NCBI GenBank assembly: GCA_035480535.1
Contig: DATIHQ010000006.1
Span: forward strand, 1 to 53,246
Reading direction: 5' to 3'
Length of the DNA stretch: 53,246 nt
From: DATIHQ01 sp035480535
Lineage (GTDB): Bacteria; Chlamydiota; Chlamydiia; Chlamydiales; SM23-39
Shown here: positions 40,347-48,327 of the stretch, in pieces
How positions within the stretch are numbered: the stretch's first letter is position 1
How the letters are laid out: every line of letters begins with the position of its first letter
Made by a program: the position numbers and the translations under genes
Notes under the pieces: model-generated
Database searches by the model: none
What the model was told of the DNA's origin: nothing
The model's input: the letters and a program-made list of their open reading frames with translations, nothing else

Positions 40347-41135
40347 TTATTTTTTTACAATCTCTATTTCCGAACCAAAGAACGCCCTTCCTAATCGGCG
40401 AAATTTTTCTGGATCATCTGTAGCAAAAAATTCATAGCGGGGCTTGGCTCTCTGAGGGTTGAGGAGATGGGCTTTGTCCAGAGCATGGAAGGCTTGCCAA
40501 GCGCACTGTTCGGCTGGCTCGATGAGCTGAACGGTGGGGCCTAAAACTTTCTGCAAAATGGGGCGGATGAGCGGGTAATGAGTGCAGGCGAGGAGGGCAG
40601 CGTCGATCCCTTTTTGGGTTAGAGGACTTAAGTAAGTTCGGGCAATCCATTCAGAGGAGATGTGATTGACAAATCCCTCTTCAATGAGAGGGACGAAGAG
40701 GGGGCATGCAATGGGATGAATTTCTGCTTGGGGCATATGTTTTTGAAAGAGCGATTGATAAATGCCCGACTCAATGGTGCTCGTCGTCCCTAAAATGGCC
40801 ACTCGCATTGTGCGGGTGGTTTGCATCAACAGCTCAAACCCCGGCTCAATCACTCCGATGACAGGGATGGGCAATTTCTTTTGCAATGCGGCCAAGGCGT
40901 GAGAGCAGGCCGTATGACAGGCGACGATCAAGAGCTTGATGTTTTTTTTAAGGAGAAAATCGCTATTTTCCAGGGCAAATCCCAAAACGGCTTCAGGCGA
41001 TTTAGTTCCATAGGGAAGATGGGCGGTATCGCCGAGATAAATCAGATTTTCATGGGGAAGAATCCGAACGACTTCCCGCATCACGGTTAATCCGCCAAAG
41101 CCAGAATCAAAGAGACCTATGGGAAGTTCAGTCAC
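40347..41135 (-). CDS. murI: Glutamate racemase
   Basis: Makes D-glutamate for peptidoglycan. From the GTG at 41135 the 262-residue protein begins TELPIGLFDSGFGGLTV with the family's start motif. Its two catalytic cysteines are in VACHTACSHAL (C73) and LACTHYPLI (C184). Most MurI proteins have A-C-N-T in the first motif; here the asparagine is a histidine. A TTG at 41159 is an alternative start overlapping the LysM gene by 32 bases; the GTG gives a usual 8-base overlap. As known for the phylum, Chlamydiaceae lack murI, so this gene supports a chlamydia-related lineage that makes D-glutamate directly. Confidence 0.92.
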   Translation of the reverse strand: MTELPIGLFDSGFGGLTVMREVVRILPHENLIYLGDTAHLPYGTKSPEAVLGFALENSDFLLKKNIKLLIVACHTACSHALAALQKKLPIPVIGVIEPGFELLMQTTRTMRVAILGTTSTIESGIYQSLFQKHMPQAEIHPIACPLFVPLIEEGFVNHISSEWIARTYLSPLTQKGIDAALLACTHYPLIRPILQKVLGPTVQLIEPAEQCAWQAFHALDKAHLLNPQRAKPRYEFFATDDPEKFRRLGRAFFGSEIEIVKK

Positions 41136-41790
41136 TGGGGATTTTAAGTTCTTGGCCAACGACGATTAAATCTTGATCGAGTTGATTGAGTTTTTTGATC
41201 CGCTCCACTGCTGTTTTATGAGCGCGGGCGATTTTTTCTAAAGAATCGCCGGGGCGGACTTTGTAAATCTTAAATCCCTCTTCCGTGCCGCGCAGCCCTT
41301 TAGCAAGCGTTTCAATATTGCCCTTGAGTTTGGCGACGTCATCGAAGCGGCGATTTTGGGTGAGGATCTCTTGCTCCAATTCTTGGATTCGATCTTTAAA
41401 TTGGGAAAGAGCCGCTGTGGTTTCGTTTGCATGGGATAAGAGCTGCTGGAGTTCTTGGGTTTCTCCTTGCTGCGATTTTTCGAGGAAGGACCATTTTTTC
41501 TCCAGCGCGTGCATTTGCTGAAGGAGCTGATCGATCTTTACCTGGTGTTTTTCCAGGTCTTGCTGTTTGAAAGAGGCGAGTGCATTTTCATAGTATTTAA
41601 TCCGCCCATCCAAGATTTGAATCTCAGTCTTAAAGCAATTGATGTCGTGTCTTAAGTCATCCAGATTGGTTTGGACTTCATGAATCGTCAATTCCCATTG
41701 ATGTCTTTCATCCAAAGGGGAGGAACGGAGCGGCGAACAGGAATTCAAGGCCAGAGCCAGAAAAGGCGCTCCAAAGAAGATTCGTTTCAT
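41128..41790 (-). CDS. Coiled-coil LysM lipoprotein of the Tol-Pal cluster
   Basis: The 220-residue protein starts with a lipoprotein-like signal (MKRIFFGAPFLALALNSCS, Cys18). A long coiled coil follows (about 30-160, many Leu, Gln, Glu). The end is a LysM domain (about 173-217, YKVRPGDSLEKIARAHKTAVERIKKLNQLDQDLIVVGQELKIP), which binds peptidoglycan glycan chains. It follows pal by three bases and overlaps murI by eight. In Chlamydia a LysM gene (CT601, as I recall) follows pal in the same way. It probably works as a second peptidoglycan tether beside Pal. Confidence 0.88.
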   Translation of the reverse strand: MKRIFFGAPFLALALNSCSPLRSSPLDERHQWELTIHEVQTNLDDLRHDINCFKTEIQILDGRIKYYENALASFKQQDLEKHQVKIDQLLQQMHALEKKWSFLEKSQQGETQELQQLLSHANETTAALSQFKDRIQELEQEILTQNRRFDDVAKLKGNIETLAKGLRGTEEGFKIYKVRPGDSLEKIARAHKTAVERIKKLNQLDQDLIVVGQELKIPSD

Positions 41791-41793
41791 GGT

Positions 41794-42462
41794 CTATTTT
41801 TGATACATTTTGAATTCAGAACGGCGATTCAATTTCCAATCGTCGGAGGAGTGTCCTAAAGCAAGAGGGTGTTCTTTGCCTCTCGAAACGGTATAGATTC
41901 GATTTAAATCGACTCCATTTTTCACTAAAAATGAACGAACGTAATTCGCGCGGCGCATCCCAAGAGACACGTTGTAGCTTGCGGAGGCTCTTTCATCGGT
42001 GTGCCCTTCGACAACGAGATAAATAGAGGGGTTCTTTTTCAAATAGCCAGCGAGCTGAATCAGAGCTGAAATTTCCGCTTTTTCGCGTGGAATGTAATCA
42101 TCCGTTTCAAAATGGATGGCTTGGAAAAGAGAGCGAAGAGAGTCGGGCGGTGCATAATACTCTCCTAAAGCGGGGATGCCTTTCTGTCCTGGAATGCCTC
42201 TCGGCTGCGGCATGGCGCTGTCTGTAGCGGCGAATTGTCCTCTGAGGTCGGAATCTCTCAGCGGGATGAAATCGCTATCATAAGGACCGATGAATTCTTC
42301 ATCAGAGGTGAGCATGCGCGATTCGTAGTCTTTACCGCAAAGGGAATCGACCCCTTTCTGCATGTAGCGACCGGCTGTTTTGATATCTTCCCAAGATTGA
42401 CTGCTGTTGGTGGCGCATCCTCCAGCAAGAAGAAGAATGGCAGCAGCTAAATATCGTCTCAT
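41794..42462 (-). CDS. pal: Peptidoglycan-associated lipoprotein Pal
   Basis: Outer-membrane lipoprotein that binds peptidoglycan and TolB. The 222-residue protein has a lipobox LAGGC (Cys16). A linker of about 85 residues is longer than in E. coli, with a Pro/Gly-rich piece. The OmpA-like domain has FETDDYIPREKAEI, VVEGHTDERASASYN, SLGMRRANYVRSFL, and ends RRSEFKMY. The aspartate and arginine that grip diaminopimelate are both present. AGAGGGATCATT gives a good ribosome binding site. The gene sits between tolB and the LysM gene on the minus strand. Confidence 0.95.
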   Translation of the reverse strand: MRRYLAAAILLLAGGCATNSSQSWEDIKTAGRYMQKGVDSLCGKDYESRMLTSDEEFIGPYDSDFIPLRDSDLRGQFAATDSAMPQPRGIPGQKGIPALGEYYAPPDSLRSLFQAIHFETDDYIPREKAEISALIQLAGYLKKNPSIYLVVEGHTDERASASYNVSLGMRRANYVRSFLVKNGVDLNRIYTVSRGKEHPLALGHSSDDWKLNRRSEFKMYQK

Positions 42463-42508
42463 AATGATCCCTCTAACCTTGAACTTAATTTATCGCACTG
42501 CGGATTTC

Positions 42509-43924
42509 TTAGCGAGGATTTCTAACGCTTTCTTCCTGGGGCCCCCGAAGAACGCTTCGTTCTTTGGGGTAAGACTCCCAAGTGGCAAACCTCTTTTGTC
42601 CCAGTCCGTTGGAGATTTGCATCGGAACGGGGTTGTTTAGATTAATCAAATAGAGCTCGCAAGTATCTTCGCTTTCCGTGTTGTAAACGAGATGAAGGCT
42701 GTTGGGAGCCCAGGAAGGATTCTCTTTATTTTCAGGCCCCGTCGTCAGTTGTGTTTCTTCTTCGGTCGCAAAATCATAAATCCAAATTTGGCGAATCCCG
42801 TCTACTTTAGCGCTGAATGCCAGTTTCATTCCATCTGGCGACCAGACAGGAGAGGTATTTTCCCGATTCTTTTTCGTTAAAAGGCGTGGAATGGCTCGTT
42901 TGGTTTCTTTGGGCCCCGTCACTTCGAGAAGATAGATGCGGGGAGGGCCTTCTTTGTCGGAGACAAAGGCGATTTTTTTCCCATCGGGGCTATACGTGGG
43001 AGAGGCTTGGCTGGCGCGAGGAGAAGAAAAAAGTTGCCGCGCTTTGCCGAGCATTCGGCCGCCCGGATCGAAATTTTGGATGAAGAGATCGGGCCGCCCC
43101 GCTACGTCGGTAATGAACGCCATTTGATTTCCCTTTTGAGTCAATGCGGGAAGTGCCTGGTTGCCTCGAAGAGAGACCATGGGCTCCCCTTCCGGATGAG
43201 AAAAAGAGGCGCGATAGATTTTAGGCTGACCTGTTTTATAGGAAACGTAATAAAAGGCAGGATCTTCAAAAGAAAGCGATCTGGGAAGGAAAGCGGGAGA
43301 TAAACAATAGCTCTTTTCAGAGGTGATTTGCTGAACATTGCCCCCATCCGCATCGCAAATCCACACTTCAGAAATCCAATCGAGGACTTTTGAATCGGGT
43401 TTTCTGACGCGCTGCGTATGAATAATCCGAAGAGAGGCGATTCCCTCCATTCCGATGAAATCTTTTTGCAGAAGATCAGTCAAGCGATGGATCGATTTGC
43501 GATCTTCATCCACCTGTCCGCTAAGTGGAAAATCGGGATATTTTTTGGAAGTTCCTTTTTCCACATTGAATGCGGTGAGATAGAATCGATTTTGAGAAAC
43601 CTCGATGGCGAGAACGTAGGGGATTTTCTCCTTTTTCCAAAGCGCGAGGTTAAAATCAGCGCGCACTTCGGGGAAGTGGAGTGATTCTTCTAAACCATCC
43701 CGCTTTTCTGCGACGAAAAAATAGCCACTTGTATTGAAGTCAAAGGCCAAGATGTTGCGAAGTTCATCAAAATAGCGCCAATCATACTGGGAAGGATCGG
43801 TATGGATGCGGCTGAGGTAAATGGGAGTTAAATTTGCCCGCGTCGGCAGCTGAACTTCAAGCTCGTTGCCGAAGAGGAAAAAAGGAAGAAGGAAAAGATG
43901 AATAAATTTCAACATTTCTAACAT
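42509..43924 (-). CDS. tolB: Tol-Pal periplasmic protein TolB
   Basis: Periplasmic beta-propeller that couples TolA energy to Pal. The 471-residue protein has a signal peptide (about 1-18), the N-terminal TolB domain (FNTSGYFFVAEKR and following), and a six-bladed propeller from about residue 190. Typical blade motifs are SPTYSPDGKKIAFVSDKEGPPRIYLLEV, SPVWSPDGMKLAFSAKVDGIRQIWIYD and NPSWAPNSLHLVYNT. The start could be the ATG at 43924 or one three codons later. It keeps its usual place before pal, but an unrelated gene now stands between it and tolA. Confidence 0.93.
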   Translation of the reverse strand: MLEMLKFIHLFLLPFFLFGNELEVQLPTRANLTPIYLSRIHTDPSQYDWRYFDELRNILAFDFNTSGYFFVAEKRDGLEESLHFPEVRADFNLALWKKEKIPYVLAIEVSQNRFYLTAFNVEKGTSKKYPDFPLSGQVDEDRKSIHRLTDLLQKDFIGMEGIASLRIIHTQRVRKPDSKVLDWISEVWICDADGGNVQQITSEKSYCLSPAFLPRSLSFEDPAFYYVSYKTGQPKIYRASFSHPEGEPMVSLRGNQALPALTQKGNQMAFITDVAGRPDLFIQNFDPGGRMLGKARQLFSSPRASQASPTYSPDGKKIAFVSDKEGPPRIYLLEVTGPKETKRAIPRLLTKKNRENTSPVWSPDGMKLAFSAKVDGIRQIWIYDFATEEETQLTTGPENKENPSWAPNSLHLVYNTESEDTCELYLINLNNPVPMQISNGLGQKRFATWESYPKERSVLRGPQEESVRNPR

Positions 43925-43967
43925 TAAAACATGAGAAGCTTAGCTCTGCAACCGCTTTTTTAACAAT

Positions 43968-44459
43968 TCACCCTTCCCGCGGCTTAAAATGCTCTCCTAC
44001 ATGCCGGATGACATAGATTCTTAGACGACTATCTGGATCGTTGTAGTGGTTTTGTAATGCCTCTACTGAATAGCTCAATGGTCTTGGATTATTGAAATAA
44101 AGTCCCTCACTGTTCATATAAATCTGATGGGCGGTTGCATGTGAATTTTCGACAGCTGTTCTTTCGATGAACGCATTGTTGTCTAGAAAATCTTTGGTGA
44201 CGAAAGAGGTTTCAAGAAACACTGTCTCTACTTGTGCTTCGGCCTGCAGAGTTTGCTCAGATAATGTCGTAAAAGAAACGGTGAAATATCTGTTCGTTTT
44301 GAGCATGGCAACAGCTTCATCGACCATCTGTTGATCCGTTTTACTGGGAATAGAGTCTGACATTGGGGGTTGGTAAGGTCTAGTGTAACGGGGAGATTCG
44401 GGTTCCTCCATTACACTACAATAACAAGTCTCCCAGAATTTAGGACCAATAGCACTCAT
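43968..44459 (-). CDS. Hypothetical protein inserted in the tol operon
   Basis: The 163-residue protein (ATG at 44459, GGAG eight bases ahead) has a Pro/Ser/Tyr-rich N-terminal 45 residues beginning MSAIGPKFWETCYC, then a mixed alpha/beta domain. No signal peptide or membrane segment exists. I recognise no family. It breaks the conserved tolA-tolB neighbourhood, and it shares its first five residues with the gene at 49065-50105 (MSAIG). It is therefore more likely a late insertion with its own role, perhaps a secreted effector, than a Tol component. The spacing to tolB (43 bases) and to tolA (64 bases) is unlike the overlaps between the real tol genes. Confidence 0.65.
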   Translation of the reverse strand: MSAIGPKFWETCYCSVMEEPESPRYTRPYQPPMSDSIPSKTDQQMVDEAVAMLKTNRYFTVSFTTLSEQTLQAEAQVETVFLETSFVTKDFLDNNAFIERTAVENSHATAHQIYMNSEGLYFNNPRPLSYSVEALQNHYNDPDSRLRIYVIRHVGEHFKPREG

Positions 44460-44523
44460 AAAGATCTCCATGTAAGTTGAGGGGAAAAGAATCTTCTTTT
44501 TTAGGGGTTAAAAGCAAGAGATT

Positions 44524-45222
44524 TTAACGAGTTTCCGCGTTTCGAAAGGTGATGGTAAATTCAAGGGTGGAGCTGGCGATGCCGAACTCATTAAAAGTGG
44601 GGAAGCTTAGCTCGGGCAGCCGCTGTTTGAGAAAGTCTCCATTTTGACGGCTTTTTGTCTGTAAAATATCGCAGCGCAGAATGTGGCCGAAGCGATCGAT
44701 CTCAATTAACGCTTTCACTTCCCCAAATTCTGGCAAGTCGAGAACGCTCTGTAAATAACCGATGAGCGCTTCCCCATAGTTGATGTCGATGGGAGTCTCT
44801 TTTTCGATCTCTGCCTTTGGAATTACATGAGAAGGGAGGGAAAGAAGGGGCTTTGGTTCACTTTTGGCGGCAAGGGCTTCAAAGCTGCTGCTGATTTCTT
44901 CTAAAAGTTGGGAGGAGTCTGCTTTCGGAACAGGTTTAGGAGGAGGTGCGCTTTTTTTAGGCTTGGAAGCGATTTTTGGTGCTGGGGGAGAGGTTTTTTT
45001 GGGTGAAGGTTTAGCAGAGGAGGTGCTTTTTTGAACTTTTTGAGGGATTGCTTGGGGAGAGGGCGGACGGGAGCGGACAACGATGGGTCTTTTAGGAGGA
45101 GATCGAAAGATAGCGAAATGGTGGATCGTTAAGCTCAATACGATAAGACAGTGAGTGAGAATGACGACGATTCCAATTTGCTTGGCGCGGGAAAGGGTGA
45201 GAAATTTTTTTAAGAGCTTCAT
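44524..45222 (-). CDS. tolA: TolA/TonB-like energy-coupling protein
   Basis: The 232-residue protein has one N-terminal membrane segment (about 14-34, KQIGIVVILTHCLIVLSLTI) with the S-x(n)-H pattern of TolA/TonB anchors. A Pro/Lys-rich stalk follows (about 43-103, many PxP and KP pairs). The C-terminal globular domain (about 145-230) ends LPELSFPTFNEFGIASSTLEFTITF, which matches TonB/TolA C domains. It spans the periplasm and links TolQR to TolB-Pal. The stalk is short compared with E. coli TolA. The ATG at 45222 shares a base with the tolR stop codon. Confidence 0.87.
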   Translation of the reverse strand: MKLLKKFLTLSRAKQIGIVVILTHCLIVLSLTIHHFAIFRSPPKRPIVVRSRPPSPQAIPQKVQKSTSSAKPSPKKTSPPAPKIASKPKKSAPPPKPVPKADSSQLLEEISSSFEALAAKSEPKPLLSLPSHVIPKAEIEKETPIDINYGEALIGYLQSVLDLPEFGEVKALIEIDRFGHILRCDILQTKSRQNGDFLKQRLPELSFPTFNEFGIASSTLEFTITFRNAETR

Positions 45223-45641
45223 CAATTCGGCTTTAGGATTACATCCATCTGCTCAAACCCAGCCAATTCGAGGATATTCTTTAATGATTGGTACGTTCCA
45301 AACTGAGCCCGGCTGTCGTGGATCACTTGGGGAATCGCTTTCGGGTATTTCTTTTTCTCTTCTCTCATTCGATTCTCCAATTGGGAAAGGGAAATGGCTT
45401 TGCCTTGAAACCAGATCGTATTATCTGCGTGGACTGCGATTGTAAGAGGTCCATTTTCAAAAGGGGCTGTGTTTTTTTGGCTGCCGCTTGTGGCGAGATC
45501 GACCGAATCGATATCTAAAACAGGCGCGATGAGCATAAAAGTAATCAAAACGACAAAGACCACATCGATGAGCGGGGTTAAATTGATGAGGGGCTCGTCT
45601 AGCGAGCCATCTTCAGGTAGAGATCGGAATTTTTTGCGCAT
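45222..45641 (-). CDS. tolR: TolR/ExbD-family proton-channel component
   Basis: The 139-residue protein has a short cytoplasmic tail and one membrane segment (about 20-42, INLTPLIDVVFVVLITFMLIAP) with the conserved aspartate of ExbD/TolR proteins. The periplasmic domain ends QSLKNILELAGFEQMDVILKP, matching the ExbD fold. I chose the ATG at 45641, 29 bases inside the tolQ end; a GTG 11 codons upstream is less likely. It works with TolQ to use the proton gradient. Confidence 0.92.
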   Translation of the reverse strand: MRKKFRSLPEDGSLDEPLINLTPLIDVVFVVLITFMLIAPVLDIDSVDLATSGSQKNTAPFENGPLTIAVHADNTIWFQGKAISLSQLENRMREEKKKYPKAIPQVIHDSRAQFGTYQSLKNILELAGFEQMDVILKPN

Positions 45642-46362
45642 GTTCGGGCTTGCGGTATTGGAGCTCAACAGCACTTAAAAGAAGATGGGAAAAATCTTCC
45701 ATATCGTGCCGATATTCGCGTCCGGCGTTTTTTAAATAGTTATACCCGACTAGCGCAGGAATTGCTACTACAAGGCCAATCACAGTGGTCGCTAAGGCCA
45801 TCGAAAGGGCCGCTAACATCGCTCCGTTACTGGAAGAAAATCCCCGCATATTCAATTGAGAAAAAGTGAGAAGAATGCCCCAAACAGTTCCAAGTAAGCC
45901 CAAAAAAGGACCCAAAGCGGCAATGGTCGATAAGACAAAGAGATTTTTGTCGAGCGTCTTTGATTGTTTGGCAACCGTTGTGAACACTTGCGATTCAATC
46001 AGACTCAAATCGGCTTCAGATAAAAAAATCGGACCTTCTGCTGCGGGGGCGAAGAAGTGATTTCGATTGATGATCTGCAATGTTTTTTGTTTTAACGCCT
46101 TGTAGATTTCAAAGAAGGGATGGGGCACTTCTAAAAGGCGTCCCTTAGGAACGCCAGAAAATTGTAGGCCGAGCGGATCTTTATCTGAGAAAAGAGCATG
46201 AAATTCGGTGGAGAGTTGCCTTATTTTGGCAAACAGCCATACTTTATGCACGAGGATGGTCCAGCAAAGGGCTGAAAGGATAAAAAGACCCCAGAAGATC
46301 CCTTTCCCAAGCCAATCCGATTGCACATAGGCAGTGATGAATGGATTTCCCGATGCAAGCAT
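45613..46362 (-). CDS. tolQ: TolQ/ExbB-family proton-channel component
   Basis: The 249-residue protein (ATG at 46362) has three membrane segments (about 19-42, 142-165 and 187-210). The conserved MotA/TolQ/ExbB core reads LFVLSTIAALGPFLGLLGTVWGILLTFSQL and MLAALSMALATTVIGLVVAIPALVGYNYL. It is the first gene of the tol operon. The upstream edge is a MITE-like element whose inverted repeat ends ten bases before the ATG, so the promoter must lie in or beyond that element. Longer readings through the element give a different, artificial N terminus. Confidence 0.93.
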   Translation of the reverse strand: MLASGNPFITAYVQSDWLGKGIFWGLFILSALCWTILVHKVWLFAKIRQLSTEFHALFSDKDPLGLQFSGVPKGRLLEVPHPFFEIYKALKQKTLQIINRNHFFAPAAEGPIFLSEADLSLIESQVFTTVAKQSKTLDKNLFVLSTIAALGPFLGLLGTVWGILLTFSQLNMRGFSSSNGAMLAALSMALATTVIGLVVAIPALVGYNYLKNAGREYRHDMEDFSHLLLSAVELQYRKPEHAQKIPIST

Positions 46363-46371
46363 ATACCACTC

Positions 46372-46524
46372 GTGATTCAAAAATCGGTTCTGCCGGCGTC
46401 GGGCAGCCACTGCTTTTGAGGTCCGCCTGCATCGCCCAACCTTTCAGGTTGAGCTGCTTCGGCGCCGGCTTCGCCTGACTCAAAATCAGGGCGCCTCCTT
46501 GGCATCTCCCGATTTTTGAATCAC
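46372..46524. mobile_element. 153-bp MITE-like element upstream of tolQ
   Basis: The ends are a perfect 16-base inverted repeat, GTGATTCAAAAATCGG (46372-46387) and its complement (46509-46524). The interior is GC-rich and contains smaller inverted repeats (CAACC/GGTTG; GCGCC-type). It has no transposase and no long real gene. Clear target-site duplications are not visible. It separates tolQ from the divergent glycosyltransferase gene. Other copies should exist in the genome if it is mobile. Confidence 0.65.
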
Positions 46525-46530
46525 TCCCGG

Positions 46531-46536
46531 TATAAT
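46531..46536 (+). promoter_or_regulatory. -10 box for the gene at 46571
   Basis: A perfect TATAAT, six bases beyond the right end of the MITE-like element. The -35 at 17 bases would fall inside the terminal repeat and is a poor match, so the element may have displaced or supplied it. Confidence 0.45.
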
Positions 46537-46570
46537 TGCATTTTAACACTTCATCGAGAATAATTCAAGA

Positions 46571-47440
46571 ATGCAAACGGTCATTAGTTATTGCACGAAC
46601 GATTTTCGATTCATCGATCGGTGCATTGAAGAAGCCAGAAAATTTTCTGACCAAATTGTCATTCCCGTTTGCGACCATTTTTTCGATGGAATGCCAGAAA
46701 ATCGGATGCTTTTAGAGCATACCTATTCGAGGCATCCCGATTGTCTCTTTATCGAATTTGCCTATCTGCCCGATCGGCTTTATAGCGATTATCATCCCCT
46801 CGATCCAAAGGATAAAAATTGGGCAATCTTCTGGGCAGCCACGACTCGCTATGTAGGGCTTCACTACACTGAGGGAGAATATCTTCTTTTTCTCGATAGC
46901 GATGAAATTGCGGAAGGAGAAGAGATGGCCGCTTGGCTGGATACAGAGGAATATTTGCACTACGATGCACAGCGCCTAGCCGCCTATTTCTATGCCCTAC
47001 GACCCAATTTTCGGGCAAAAAAGGTGGTTAACCTTCCCCTTCTCGTGAAAAGGGATACGTTAGCTCCCCTTACCCTATTGAATGATCTGGAGAGAATAGG
47101 GGCTTATCTCGTCCATCCCGGTCCCAAGAGGGAAAAAGTCGTCGGCCTGGATGGGCTGCCTCTCATCCATCACTATAGTTGGGTGCGCACGCGCGAGGAA
47201 TGTTTGCAAAAGGCGCGGACGTGGGGACATAAGAATGAGGAAAATTGGCCCGATATCATTGAAAAGACATTCAGGGGAGAGCAAATATTCAACCTCAACC
47301 TTGAATTTGAGGAGACAAAGCCTCTCTTTCATGTCTTAGATGTGAAAATCCCCCATTCACCTGTTGGGAAAACAACCTTTTCCAATGTGCTTAAGATCAA
47401 TCATCGCGATCTGTTTCGGAAAGGAATCGAACTTCTATGA
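46571..47440 (+). CDS. GT-A-type glycosyltransferase-like protein, paralogue 1
   Basis: The 289-residue protein begins VISYCTNDFRFIDRCIEEARKFSDQIVIPVCDHFFDG, like a family-2 fold (beta-alpha-beta with a nucleotide-binding loop). The likely metal site is LLFLDSDEIAEG (DxD-like). The rest contains RYVGLHYTEG and LIHHYSWVRTREECLQKARTWGHKNEENWPDIIE, shared with the next gene. I take it for an inverting GT-A glycosyltransferase of surface glycans, but the sugar is unknown. Sequence identity to the following gene is high over the whole length, so this is a tandem duplication. The stop overlaps the next start by four bases (ATGA). Confidence 0.75.
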   Translation: MQTVISYCTNDFRFIDRCIEEARKFSDQIVIPVCDHFFDGMPENRMLLEHTYSRHPDCLFIEFAYLPDRLYSDYHPLDPKDKNWAIFWAATTRYVGLHYTEGEYLLFLDSDEIAEGEEMAAWLDTEEYLHYDAQRLAAYFYALRPNFRAKKVVNLPLLVKRDTLAPLTLLNDLERIGAYLVHPGPKREKVVGLDGLPLIHHYSWVRTREECLQKARTWGHKNEENWPDIIEKTFRGEQIFNLNLEFEETKPLFHVLDVKIPHSPVGKTTFSNVLKINHRDLFRKGIELL

Positions 47441-48327
47441 AGCTCGCCACGATCATCTGCTATTGCACCAATGATTATCGTTTCATCGATCGCTGCATTC
47501 TGGAAGCCAAAAAGTTTTCTGATCAAATCATTATCCCCGTTTGCGATCATTTTTTTAATGGAGCGCCAGAGAATCGGATGCTTTTGGAACACACCTATGC
47601 AAACCATCCCGATTGCGACTTCATTGAATTTGCCTATTCGCCTACCCAGCTTTACAACCCCTATTTGAATGTGACTCCCGATGACGAGCATTGGATGGCT
47701 TATTGGCATGCGACCTCCCGCTACGTCGGCTATCTCCATCTCAAGGCAGAAATCGACTGGGTTTTATTTCTCGACTGCGATGAAATCGTTGAAGGAGAGC
47801 GATTTACGGCCAATGTAAAGCGCGCTTTACATTGCAATGCGGTTCGTCTTTCCTGTTATTACTATGTTTTGCGGCCTGATTTTCGGGCCGATAAGGTGCA
47901 GGATCTGACCCTATTGGTTCAAAAATCGGCCCTTTCGAATTTCTTTCATCCAGATGAGCGATATGCTCTTTATAGATATGCCCCTGAGCCCAAAATGCAG
48001 GGAATGCGGGGAGAAGATTCCAGGCCTTTGATTCATCATTATAGCTGGGTTCGCTCCAAGGAAGAATGTTTGCGTAAAGCGGCCAGTTGGGGGCATAGTC
48101 GAGACCGAGATTGGCCCAAATTGATTGAGGAAGCTTTTTTAAAGAAAAAGGGAAAGAATTTGTTTGGGACAGAGCTGTGTTTTAAGCCGGTTGAGGATGT
48201 CTATTTCGATCCATTTTCCGTCGAAGTTCCAACAAAGGCGATTGGCGTGAAGAATTTTTCTCATGTGAAAAGAGTGGATCATCGAATGATTTTTAAAATG
48301 GGGCTTGAACATGACGCATTACTATGA
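47437..48327 (+). CDS. GT-A-type glycosyltransferase-like protein, paralogue 2
   Basis: The 296-residue protein starts ATIICYCTNDYRFIDRCILEAKKFSDQIIIPVCDHFF and keeps the DxD-like motif as FLDCDEIVEG. The region LIHHYSWVRSKEECLRKAASWGHSRDRDWPKLIE is close to the first paralogue. A perfect 24-bp palindrome of the TGTAAAGC family (47811-47834) lies in frame right after the DxD motif, coding NVKRALHC. There the two paralogues differ most, and this copy is two residues shorter. The end overlaps tatD by 17 bases. Confidence 0.75.
   Translation: MKLATIICYCTNDYRFIDRCILEAKKFSDQIIIPVCDHFFNGAPENRMLLEHTYANHPDCDFIEFAYSPTQLYNPYLNVTPDDEHWMAYWHATSRYVGYLHLKAEIDWVLFLDCDEIVEGERFTANVKRALHCNAVRLSCYYYVLRPDFRADKVQDLTLLVQKSALSNFFHPDERYALYRYAPEPKMQGMRGEDSRPLIHHYSWVRSKEECLRKAASWGHSRDRDWPKLIEEAFLKKKGKNLFGTELCFKPVEDVYFDPFSVEVPTKAIGVKNFSHVKRVDHRMIFKMGLEHDALL
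47811..47834. repeat. 24-bp perfect palindrome, copy 3 of the TGTAAAGC family
   Basis: CAATGTAAAGCG followed directly by its complement CGCTTTACATTG, without spacer or mismatch, inside a glycosyltransferase gene. The frame remains open. Confidence 0.8.

Noticed and set aside
46244..46549. Minus-strand frame of 101 codons across the MITE-like element and the tolQ start
   Set aside because: It follows the element and then reads tolQ out of frame, so it is best explained as an artefact of the repeat and not a gene.
46571..48327. The two glycosyltransferase frames as one split gene
   Set aside because: Both have full-length similarity from start to end; they are a tandem duplication.
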